Shown here piece by piece: positions 1-5,638 of a stretch of DNA of 8,127 nucleotides; position 1 is the stretch's first letter; the number at the start of each line of letters is the position of its first letter. Below the pieces are notes generated by a model. It ran no database searches. It was not told where the DNA came from and was given only the letters and a program-made list of their open reading frames with translations. This DNA is from an uncultured Bacteroidales bacterium (lineage in GTDB: Bacteria; Bacteroidota; Bacteroidia; Bacteroidales; UBA932): assembly GCA_934678915.1 (NCBI GenBank), contig CAKUSF010000094.1, positions 1 to 8,127 on the forward strand. The letters run 5' to 3'. Position numbers and translations under genes: made by a program.

Positions 1-1098
1 TTGGCCGAGTCAAGTGCGAAAGGCGACATTGTCTTCTACCCGACAGACACTTTGGGTAAGAAGAACGTTGCTGTCGCTTATGCTTGCGTTTGGGCAGGTG
101 ATAACTTCAAGGGCAGCAAACTTTCCGTGGCTCAGGGCGATGATACCTACAGTGTAGATCTTGAGCTTAAGAAGGAGACTCTTGAGGCCGGTAAGGTCTA
201 TGATGTTACCAGAACCCTTACCGCTGCTCCAAAGCCTGTTTCCATTTGGGCCAACGATGATGCTGCGACAATTGACTTCAAATATTCTGGCGGTGAGGAT
301 GTGGCAAATGACTGGCTCTCCTGCAAGGATGGCAAGATTTCATGGACTGCCAACACCACTGGCGCACCTCGTTATGGAAAGCTTTCTTTCAAGAACGGAG
401 CTTCCTTTGACCTCACACAGTTTGTCGCTGCTGATTTCAAGGGTGACTGGACAATCAAGTCAAGGCAATTTGGCGGTACTGGTTATACTTTCACAAATAC
501 AGTTGACAAGTCAGAAATTCCTGTAGTCTTTGGAGAACCATTGTCTTCAGAAAGTTTGCCTTATGGAGACAAAACCATCACAAACACATTTGGAATCAGA
601 GGAATGGCCTTGAATCTTGTGATGGACGCATGTGTCTCAGACATCGATTATGCTAACCAATCCGCAAAACTCGGTTTGTTCTTCGATGGTCGAAAGGCTC
701 AGAAAATCACAGAAGGTACCTTGGCTGGGAAATATGGCGCATTCCTTCCAGAACTGTGTGCCGGAGCTGCTTGGAAAGACTATGAGTTTGGCCGCACCGA
801 CCTCGGTACTCCAGACTACGAGTGGCTTTGGATGGATATTACCGCTGAGAATGGAGTACTTCAGGCACAGTATCTCCCATTCAAGCAGCGCGTTAGTGTT
901 GAGCATTCTTACAAGAGGGATTATATTATCGGCATAGAAGTGATGAAATTCAACGGAGAGGATGCCAATGATACTAATCTCATCCGTGGCACCAATACAA
1001 ACACGGAGAATGGTGATAAGCAGGCTGATTGGATCACAATCTATCAGGCTAATTATGGAAGCAAAGATGCCGGAGGCCTGACTTTGGTCAAGAAATAA
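1..1098 (+). CDS. Secreted/surface protein, 3' part, with fimbrillin-like tail and BACON-like domain
   Basis: The frame is open from the first base and no credible start or signal peptide is visible, so this is most likely the C-terminal 365 residues of a longer protein; the TTG at base 1 is probably internal. Residues about 20-75 (AYACVWAGDNF, then LEAGKVYDVTRTLTA) resemble the end of a fimbrillin/Mfa-like beta domain. Residues about 80-140 look BACON-like: a W followed by GKISWTANTTGAPRYGKLSF and ending FDLTQ, the usual closing motif. Residues about 145-365 form a beta-rich region I do not recognise (DFKGDWTI, IRGMALNLVMDACV, LWMDITAENGVL). BACON domains are typical of Bacteroidetes surface proteins and are thought to bind carbohydrate or mucin. 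A cell-surface, glycan- or adhesin-related role is therefore inferred, not shown. It is followed 48 bases later by a strong terminator, so it ends its transcription unit. Confidence 0.7.
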   Translation: MAESSAKGDIVFYPTDTLGKKNVAVAYACVWAGDNFKGSKLSVAQGDDTYSVDLELKKETLEAGKVYDVTRTLTAAPKPVSIWANDDAATIDFKYSGGEDVANDWLSCKDGKISWTANTTGAPRYGKLSFKNGASFDLTQFVAADFKGDWTIKSRQFGGTGYTFTNTVDKSEIPVVFGEPLSSESLPYGDKTITNTFGIRGMALNLVMDACVSDIDYANQSAKLGLFFDGRKAQKITEGTLAGKYGAFLPELCAGAAWKDYEFGRTDLGTPDYEWLWMDITAENGVLQAQYLPFKQRVSVEHSYKRDYIIGIEVMKFNGEDANDTNLIRGTNTNTENGDKQADWITIYQANYGSKDAGGLTLVKK

Positions 1099-1146
1099 GT
1101 CTCTTGTTTTAAAGGTTCATCAGTTTTGCCTTTAAATACATCTCAT

Positions 1147-1184
1147 AAAAATCCGGGCGCCCCACCAAGGCCGCCCGGATTTTT
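1147..1184 (+). terminator. Rho-independent terminator of the surface-protein gene
   Basis: ATCCGGGCG (1151-1159) is perfectly complementary to CGCCCGGAT (1172-1180), with a 12-base loop. The stem is preceded by A's and followed by TTTTTT, so the A-tract and T-tract extend the helix. It lies just past the stop at 1098 and before the next promoter, so it cleanly separates the two transcription units. Confidence 0.88.
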
Positions 1185-1202
1185 TTGCCTTATCCATAAA
1201 CG

Positions 1203-1233
1203 TTTGATTATTATTGATAATGTGTTATCTTTG
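1203..1233 (+). promoter_or_regulatory. Bacteroidetes-type promoter, perfect consensus
   Basis: TTTG (1203-1206), 19 bases, then TATCTTTG (1226-1233) match the Bacteroides -33/-7 consensus TTTG-N19-TAnnTTTG at every fixed position. The predicted transcription start is near 1236-1238, leaving almost no leader before the ATG at 1240. Messages from here are either leaderless or start translation further in. Confidence 0.85.
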
Positions 1234-1239
1234 CAGCTA

Positions 1240-1401
1240 ATGCTAGAATTGTGCGATTATGATGATTCATCACTGTTTGATTCTTTGAATCAGGATATAT
1301 GGAATCTTGGTTTTACGACGCAGACGCTTAGCAGACTGGAAATATTAACACGCAAGGTTAACGATGGCACCGCATTATTTGAACGAATTCCACAAGCGTA
1401 A
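1240..1401 (+). pseudogene. N-terminal fragment of the kinase-like gene, closed by in-frame TAA
   Basis: This 53-residue reading frame begins at the ATG next to the perfect promoter (MLELCDYDDSSLF...) and contains SRLEILTRKVNDGTALFER. That segment resembles, from memory, the region found N-terminal to the kinase-like domain in related Bacteroides proteins. It ends at TAA (1399-1401). The next 12 codons are open in the same frame and run straight into the downstream kinase-like gene, so this is best read as the first part of one gene of 297 sense codons plus one internal stop. The frame could be extended upstream to 1126, but that would run through the terminator and promoter and is not credible. 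Alternatives are a genuinely separate small protein, stop readthrough, or an assembly error at one base. Confidence 0.6.
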
Positions 1402-1437
1402 CAGTCAGGCCTGTCGAAAGGATCTTCAGTCCTTACG

Positions 1438-2133
1438 GTGGCAGCGATTATCTGTCGAGGATGTCCTCCGACAGAGTCGGATGTTCGGCAGATCTACGAC
1501 ACGGATGATCTTGTCGGAGACGGCCGAATCCAAGAACGTTTAGTTGAGAAATGGGCCAGAATCAACGGTTGTTGGTTCGATGCCCCGGAGTTATATCTTT
1601 CATCTATAAGTCAACTGCAAGATGAGGGTACTGAAAGTGTTGTGTATTTTGATGTCAATTACCTCGTTGTCAGGAAATTAATTTCGCTTAAACATTACAA
1701 CACACTTCGCTTGGCTCTTGATCGGATCATTATACATAATGCGGTTTTCCCTTATTCAGCCCTTAAAGTCTTTGGCTATGGGAAGAATCAGGACAATCGT
1801 TTTGTGGTAATGGCCGAACAGCCTTACATAAGAGGTGTCTCTGTTTCATCTGAAGAACGATGTCGCTTTATGCACGAGATGGGGTTTGAAGATGCTGGAG
1901 AGGACTATGGTATGCATCTTAATTATAAGACCAAAACATTATACATAGGAGATTTGAATGATTACAATGTCATTAGAGGTGAGAATGGCATTCATGTTAT
2001 TGATGCGGATTGCCGCCTGAACACATCCACCCTTGGGTGCGGTGGAAATTATGTGATACCACAACCAAAGATTGATTTTTCCGGTCCTTGCCCAGTAATT
2101 GACTCAGTTTCGGATATTTGTAATATTCATTGA
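1438..2133 (+). CDS. Kinase-fold protein of the polyvalent-protein kinase type (C-terminal main part)
   Basis: The 231-residue product carries a shortened protein-kinase-like pattern. DEGTESVVYFD near residue 62 corresponds to a degenerate glycine-rich loop, and VVRK (K80) is a candidate ATP-binding lysine. FVVMAEQPYI (about 122-131) is hinge-like. GDLNDYNVI (about 171-179) corresponds to the catalytic loop, and VIDADCRLN (about 187-195) to the metal-binding DFG region. This matches the small kinase domain described in polyvalent proteins of phages and mobile elements (Kinase-PolyVal), so protein or small-molecule phosphorylation is possible but unproven. The GTG at 1438 is only the first available start after the in-frame TAA at 1399 and has no clear ribosome-binding site; the natural gene probably began at 1240. 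Its TGA overlaps the TTG start of the nucleotidyltransferase gene, which suggests coupling. Its AT-richness resembles the following two genes and differs from the exonuclease gene downstream. Confidence 0.65.
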   Translation: MAAIICRGCPPTESDVRQIYDTDDLVGDGRIQERLVEKWARINGCWFDAPELYLSSISQLQDEGTESVVYFDVNYLVVRKLISLKHYNTLRLALDRIIIHNAVFPYSALKVFGYGKNQDNRFVVMAEQPYIRGVSVSSEERCRFMHEMGFEDAGEDYGMHLNYKTKTLYIGDLNDYNVIRGENGIHVIDADCRLNTSTLGCGGNYVIPQPKIDFSGPCPVIDSVSDICNIH

Positions 2134-2148
2134 AAATCATTTTCTTTG
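2117..2148 (+). promoter_or_regulatory. Promoter inside the kinase/NTase junction
   Basis: TTTG (2117-2120), 20 bases, then TTTCTTTG (2141-2148), followed by CAG. This matches TTTG-N19/20-TAnnTTTG with one mismatch in the fixed -7 bases. The transcription start would fall near 2151, inside the longest reading of the NTase gene, so it bears on that gene's start codon. Confidence 0.55.
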
Positions 2149-2477
2149 CAGTTCTGAGAGAAGATTTGTCACAAGTGCTTGAGCAGGTGCGGAAGGTCGC
2201 CAATGAGACTGTTCCGCAGGGAGGACACGTCTTTCTCTTCGGATCACGTGCCAGAGGCGACTTCAGAGCAGACTCTGATTGGGATTTTCTGGTCATTCTT
2301 CAAAAAGACAGAATTGAGAAAAGTGATTACGATAATGTGACATATCCATTGACCCTCCTTGGTTGGAAGTTAGGTCTTGATTTTGTGCCTATTATCTGCA
2401 CAGAGAATGATTGGAACAGCCGTAAGGACACTTTGTTCTATCATAATGTTCAGACAGACTCAATAAGAATTGTTTAG
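2130..2477 (+). CDS. MNT-type nucleotidyltransferase, antitoxin of an NTase/HEPN pair
   Basis: The 115-residue protein shows the minimal nucleotidyltransferase signature: FLFGSRARGD (about 36-44) followed by SDWDFLV with D50 and D52 as metal ligands. D84 in GLDFVPI is a possible third carboxylate. Small MNT proteins encoded directly before a HEPN gene act as antitoxins; in the MntA/HepT system the NTase adds AMP to the HEPN toxin and silences it. The same role is inferred here. The HEPN start lies two bases after this stop, the usual coupled arrangement. The start is uncertain. TTG at 2130 overlaps the kinase TGA and gives the longest form, but the promoter at 2117-2148 would start transcription near 2151. 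TTG 2166 (with GAGAGAAG just upstream) or GTG 2175 would suit that transcript and the usual family length of about 100 residues. The catalytic motif appears intact. Confidence 0.85.
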   Translation: MKIIFFAVLREDLSQVLEQVRKVANETVPQGGHVFLFGSRARGDFRADSDWDFLVILQKDRIEKSDYDNVTYPLTLLGWKLGLDFVPIICTENDWNSRKDTLFYHNVQTDSIRIV

Positions 2478-2479
2478 CC

Positions 2480-2644
2480 ATGAATGAGGATGAGAGGCGT
2501 GTGATTGTTGGTCAGGAAATGGTGAAAGCTCTGAAATTCCTGACTGATTCAGAAGAATTGGCAAAGTTGGAGATGTGGAATGTTGTCGCGAATAGGGCGT
2601 ATTATGCGCTTGATCCCTTCGGCAGCGCTTTCGGCCTCTTTTGA
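2480..2644 (+). pseudogene. Truncated HEPN-domain toxin gene
   Basis: Translation from the ATG two bases after the NTase stop gives a 54-residue product. Residues 1-43 read as the start of a HEPN domain, with an acidic helix (QEMVKALKFLTDSEELAKLEMW) and the conserved NVVANRAYYA. In intact relatives this is followed by a stretch like F-H-A-x-x-A-L-L, then a second half of the domain carrying the RX4-6H ribonuclease motif. Here the sequence switches after YYA-L to DPFGSAFGLF and stops at TGA 2642-2644. About half the domain and the presumed catalytic motif are missing, so an active RNase toxin is very unlikely. No remnant of the missing half is visible downstream in the window. The cause could be deletion, insertion of the segment leading into the Rpn gene, or recombination. 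The pair is inferred to be a decayed toxin-antitoxin module. Confidence 0.7.
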
Positions 2645-2978
2645 TCCTCAAGAGTGTATCTTGCACTCATGGGAAACGTTTTACGCGCTTTTCGTCTCCC
2701 AAGGGTGCAGCCGAGCGCTACGGACGGTACAAAACCGAGATACGTGTAATTGATCGCAAGACTAAAGTGCATAGTGTCGTTATGTTTTGCGAATGCCTGT
2801 ACTTTGCGGCTATTCGGTTTTGGGTGTGCTGGCAGACTGCCGCAATAGATCAAAAGTGGTTTTCAAGGGGGTATCAACCGAAAATAGTTCTGTTTCTTTT
2901 GATTTGTATATGTTTCTTTTCGTTATTTACGTTTTCTGTGCATATTATTGCTGTTCAATATTAATTTAAGATTGAACC
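2645..2978 (+). other. 334 bases with no convincing gene between HEPN stump and Rpn gene
   Basis: Open frames exist on both strands (plus 2641-2964, minus 2602-2853), but they have no recognisable domain and low-complexity or cysteine-rich ends, and neither has a convincing start context. Local inverted repeats are present: GAGTG/CACTC (2652-2656 with 2664-2668), CGGT/ACCG (2725-2728 with 2734-2737) and TTGCGG/CCGCAA (2804-2809 with 2840-2845). The last 100 bases are T-rich and promoter-like. It may be the left flank of a unit that includes the Rpn gene, a degraded gene, or a structured leader. Confidence 0.5.
2919..2950 (+). promoter_or_regulatory. Possible promoter of the Rpn gene
   Basis: TTCG (2919-2922), 20 bases, then TATTATTG (2943-2950) give a one-mismatch -33 and a one-mismatch -7 element of the Bacteroidetes type. 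They lie in a T-rich tract and predict a leader of about 20 bases before the ATG at 2979. The match is moderate and the AT-richness makes chance matches likely. Confidence 0.35.
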
Positions 2979-3962
2979 ATGTATTTCAAAGAAAAGAGAC
3001 AAGAGCTCGCTCCGTTCGTGAATCTGCGGAGCGATGTGGGATTCAAGGCCGTGTTCGCGGACAGGAACAACAAGGACATTCTCATCGGGGTGCTGAACCA
3101 GATCCTCCCTCCGGAGGCGAGGATCGAGGACATCAAGGAATATTCCGACCGGGAACAGCAGAGGGATGTGCCCTACGGAAAGAAGACCGTGCTTGATCTG
3201 GTCTGCGTGGACAAGGAGAACAGGACGTTCGTCGTGGAGATGCAGGCCTCCGAGGAAGACAACTTCTTCGAAAGGTGCGTCTATTACGCTTCAGGACTCT
3301 ACCATCTAGAATTGTCGGACGGGGAACGGTACAAGGGGCTGCGCCCGGTCTATGTGGTGTCGTTCCTGAACTATCGACTTAAACACGATGACGAGTCCCT
3401 TTGGGACACCAACCGCTTCATCTCCTACTGGCGGTTCACAGAAAAACGAACCGGAATGGTTGCGAATCAGACAATTAGTATTATCTTTGTGGAGATGGCA
3501 CTGTTCACCAAGACGCTGGAGGAGTGTAAGACGGAGTTCGACAGGCTGTTCTACATATTCATGAACAGTGGAGGCTTCCAGAGGATCCCTGAGTGGATCG
3601 AGGAGACCGGAGGAATCTCCAGACGGCTCGCTGAGGCGTGCGAGGTGGCAGCGTTCAGCAAGGAGAAGAAACTTAAATACGAGATTGACAAGATGAACGA
3701 GTGGGACATTCAGGCGCAGAAGGAATATGCTGTGCGTAAGGGCTTAGAGGAAGGCCGGCAAAAAGGCTTAGAGGAAGGCCGAAAGGAAGGCCGAAAGGAA
3801 GGACTGGAACAAGGACTGGAACAAGGACTGGAGCAGGGGCGCGAGGAGGCAAGACTCTCAATCGCAAAGAAATTTTTCGAGGCCGGGACACCGATTGATG
3901 TAATTGTCAATTGTACGGGCCTTGATAATGAGACAATTGCTTCGTTCGCTCATCCTGAGTAG
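2979..3962 (+). CDS. Rpn-family recombination-promoting nuclease (PD-(D/E)XK transposase-like)
   Basis: This 327-residue protein matches the PDDEXK_2/Rpn family common in Bacteroidetes, which is often annotated as a putative transposase. FVNLRSDVGFKAVFAD near residues 13-28 is the family's opening motif (D-x-x-F-K-x-x-F). TVLDLVCVDKENRTFVVEMQ (about 70-89) carries the catalytic D73 and E87-x-Q89. FERCVYYASGLY follows, as in relatives. Characterised Rpn proteins are DNA endonucleases that promote RecA-independent recombination; that activity is inferred here. Residues about 250-292 are an EEGR/KEG/LEQG repeat tail predicted to be helical and charged, followed by a C-terminal segment (SIAKKFFEAGTPIDVIVNCTGLD) typical of the family. 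The ATG at 2979 is the natural start, since the opening motif begins shortly after it. The gene is more GC-rich than the kinase/NTase genes upstream. It ends in a hairpin shared with the convergent gene. No terminal inverted repeats marking a transposon were found. Confidence 0.92.
   Translation: MYFKEKRQELAPFVNLRSDVGFKAVFADRNNKDILIGVLNQILPPEARIEDIKEYSDREQQRDVPYGKKTVLDLVCVDKENRTFVVEMQASEEDNFFERCVYYASGLYHLELSDGERYKGLRPVYVVSFLNYRLKHDDESLWDTNRFISYWRFTEKRTGMVANQTISIIFVEMALFTKTLEECKTEFDRLFYIFMNSGGFQRIPEWIEETGGISRRLAEACEVAAFSKEKKLKYEIDKMNEWDIQAQKEYAVRKGLEEGRQKGLEEGRKEGRKEGLEQGLEQGLEQGREEARLSIAKKFFEAGTPIDVIVNCTGLDNETIASFAHPE
3741..3836 (+). repeat. In-frame tandem repeats in the Rpn tail
   Basis: Three adjoining direct-repeat blocks encode the charged tail. 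GGCTTAGAGGAAGGCC occurs at 3741-3756 and 3765-3780 (24-base period). GAAAGGAAGGCC occurs at 3781-3792, with a one-mismatch copy at 3793-3804. GGACTGGAACAA occurs at 3801-3812 and 3813-3824, with a diverged copy at 3825-3836. All periods are multiples of three, so copy-number change would lengthen or shorten the tail without breaking the frame. Confidence 0.85.
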
Positions 3963-3973
3963 TGCATTAAAAT

Positions 3974-4011
3974 AGCAATCCGCGGTTCCACGATGGAGCA
4001 TGCGGATTGCT
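3974..4011. terminator. Hairpin between convergent genes, probable bidirectional terminator
   Basis: AGCAATCCGC (3974-3983) pairs perfectly with GCGGATTGCT (4002-4011). A smaller inner hairpin, TCCA/TGGA (3987-3990 with 3994-3997), sits in the loop. It lies 11 bases past the Rpn stop and about 30 bases past the stop of the minus-strand gene. The flanking T-tracts are short (CTTTCG on plus, ATTTTAA on minus), so termination efficiency may be modest. Confidence 0.7.
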
Positions 4012-4043
4012 TTCGATAAATCACTTGACACATTTAGTGGGCG

Positions 4044-5522
4044 TTATTCAACAAATTTGCGCAGCAGGCCGTAACGCTCCTTTATGTCAGGTTTCATTTC
4101 ATGGAAAGCCGTGTACCCTTTTTCGATCATTGCTTTTTCGACTTTCGAATAATCCCCGCAGGCCATAAGATCCACGAAACCATTGTCGTACATTGTCTTG
4201 ATCTCAGGCAGGAGCTCGGTAGCGTCAAGATCTATCAAATTACTTACAATCAAGCCATTCAGCATTGCGTCTGTGTAAGTCGCTGATGGGAAGTCCCGAT
4301 TGATGACCGTAAGCAGATCCTTGAACCAGACGATGACTTCCGGTCTTCTGTCCGGTTCTAAGATAGCGATTTGAGCGACTGCATTAACGACAGAGAATTT
4401 CCATAAATTCTCCAATCCGTTTTCCATCATGAATCCCATCAAGACATCAAGTTTGTTCTTCGCAAGTTTATAGATCGTAGGGACAATGATTTCCATTGAA
4501 CTGTCAGCAATGTGATAGTCTAAAAAGTTGTTATTCTGCCTAAGGACCTCCAGCACAGCATCCAGACTGGAGGAGTCGTTGCCGACTTCTCCGAGCAGCA
4601 TCACGCAGTGGCCTATGACCCCGGAAAACGGCCCCTCACTCATCTCTTCTAGTATGCCATCGCAGGAAAGTCCAATGTTGAAAAGAAGAATGTTCTCAAG
4701 ATCCCTTCTTAGGCTGTCGTGTGGCAAGGAAAGAATCTCATCCACCTGAGCGTCTGATAGATAGGTGTTTTCGGGATTGGAAACCGTTTGAAGAACAGGT
4801 GGGTTCTCAACTTCCAGAGCTACTGGGTACTGAGGATGTTTGTATGAATATGGCTGGTTCCATTTCAGCGCATTCTTATGCTTTTCCTGAAAATCAGTGA
4901 GTCTTTTGGCGAAATCTTCTCCAAATAGATCTTCCACTTCAGGTTCTTCTTCCTCAAATGGCTTATCTTTGATTATGTAATTGAAGTTCGTCCCAAGATT
5001 GGCCCTCAAGGTCGGCATGTATCGGTCAGCCTCATCATGGCTGCTGACGATAAGCAGATGTTTCCCGTTTCTTCCATATTCATATTCGATTAATGGAATG
5101 GCCTCGGTGTCCTCTTCAAGAATATATTTGGCCAAGGTGAAATCTTTGCAGGGTGCGATTCCTGCCTCATCTGCGAACTCTATCGCCCCATAGATTAGAT
5201 TGTGAGCCTCATTGTAGGAGATTTTCGTTAGATGGTATTGTTTCTCCATATCATTGATAAAGCCGTTATATTCATAGTCTTCCATCCTTGCCCGGCAAAA
5301 GGCATCTTTGACTCCAAGACAGTATGTGTCAACTAAATAGCATCCGATGGTTTTCTTCCCACCTTTATGAAGCCTGGTCACGATAATGTGTCCCAGTCCA
5401 TGTTCCTTATAATTCTCATTGATGTAGCAGTCCCCAATCTCCAGAGTCCTTGCTTTCTCCCGGATATACTGTTCTGGTGAAAGGAACGTCTGCTGCTTTG
5501 TAGCCTTTTTCTTCTTTGCCAT
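4044..5522 (-). CDS. Uncharacterised two-part protein with DUF1186/HEAT-like C-terminal half
   Basis: From ATG 5522 the product is 492 residues and begins MAKKKKATKQQ; an ATG six codons upstream (5540) is also in frame. I prefer 5522 because the likely promoter -7 box overlaps the upstream ATG. Numbering below is from the upstream ATG. The N-terminal part (about 18-190) includes LEIGDCYIN, HIIVTRLHKGGKKTIGCYLVDTYCLGVKDAF and SYNEAHNLIYGAIEFADEAGI. From memory, these motifs recur in a family of bacterial hypothetical proteins that sometimes carry SEC-C zinc motifs; none is present here. An acidic linker (FEEEEPEVEDLFGED, about 195-210) follows. The C-terminal half (about 262-498) starts VDEILSLPHDSLRRDLENIL and continues with GHCVMLLGEVG and helical repeats, resembling DUF1186 or HEAT-type helical solenoids. 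No signal peptide, membrane segment or catalytic motif was seen. A cytoplasmic scaffold or protein-binding role would be a guess. It is monocistronic, between a convergent Rpn gene and a divergent exonuclease gene. Confidence 0.8.
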   Translation of the reverse strand: MAKKKKATKQQTFLSPEQYIREKARTLEIGDCYINENYKEHGLGHIIVTRLHKGGKKTIGCYLVDTYCLGVKDAFCRARMEDYEYNGFINDMEKQYHLTKISYNEAHNLIYGAIEFADEAGIAPCKDFTLAKYILEEDTEAIPLIEYEYGRNGKHLLIVSSHDEADRYMPTLRANLGTNFNYIIKDKPFEEEEPEVEDLFGEDFAKRLTDFQEKHKNALKWNQPYSYKHPQYPVALEVENPPVLQTVSNPENTYLSDAQVDEILSLPHDSLRRDLENILLFNIGLSCDGILEEMSEGPFSGVIGHCVMLLGEVGNDSSSLDAVLEVLRQNNNFLDYHIADSSMEIIVPTIYKLAKNKLDVLMGFMMENGLENLWKFSVVNAVAQIAILEPDRRPEVIVWFKDLLTVINRDFPSATYTDAMLNGLIVSNLIDLDATELLPEIKTMYDNGFVDLMACGDYSKVEKAMIEKGYTAFHEMKPDIKERYGLLRKFVE

Positions 5523-5539
5523 AGTTATGAATATTTTCA

Positions 5540-5571
5540 TAAAGATAATCCATACAAACCAGATAAAGAAA
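5540..5571 (-). promoter_or_regulatory. Probable promoter of the DUF1186-like gene
   Basis: Read on the minus strand: TTTC (5571-5568), 20 bases, then TATCTTTA (5547-5540). Each element has one mismatch to the Bacteroidetes consensus. The transcription start would be near 5536, leaving about 14 bases of A/T-rich leader before ATG 5522. This supports the shorter protein start. Confidence 0.4.
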
Positions 5572-5582
5572 ATATTTTCTGA

Positions 5583-5614
5583 TTTGTTATATTCATTTAA
5601 AATTATTTCTTTTG
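5583..5614 (+). promoter_or_regulatory. Promoter of the exonuclease III gene
   Basis: TTTG (5583-5586), 20 bases, then TTCTTTTG (5607-5614), followed by CAG. This fits the Bacteroidetes -33/-7 pattern with one mismatch in the -7 element. A leader of about 20 bases follows, containing AAGGAAAGAG (5628-5637) just before ATG 5639. That is an unusually good purine-rich ribosome-binding site for this window. Confidence 0.6.
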
Positions 5615-5638
5615 CAGGTATGCAGTTAAGGAAAGAGT

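Noticed and set aside
1126..1239. Upstream extension of the kinase-like N-terminal frame
   Set aside because: It would translate through a strong terminator and a perfect promoter, with low-complexity proline/isoleucine residues.
2602..2964. Open frames on both strands between the HEPN stump and the Rpn gene
   Set aside because: No recognisable domain, mutually overlapping, and no convincing start context. The plus-strand frame turns into a hydrophobic run because of a T-rich tract.
2948..3196. 82-codon plus-strand frame overlapping the Rpn start
   Set aside because: It is a shadow of the Rpn gene in another frame; its arginine/glycine-rich content is an artefact.
3673..3910. Proline/serine-rich minus-strand frames
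   Set aside because: They are antisense translations of the Rpn tandem repeats.
2979..3973. Complete insertion sequence around the Rpn gene
   Set aside because: No terminal inverted repeats or target-site duplication could be found at the edges, so only a possible mobile unit is proposed.
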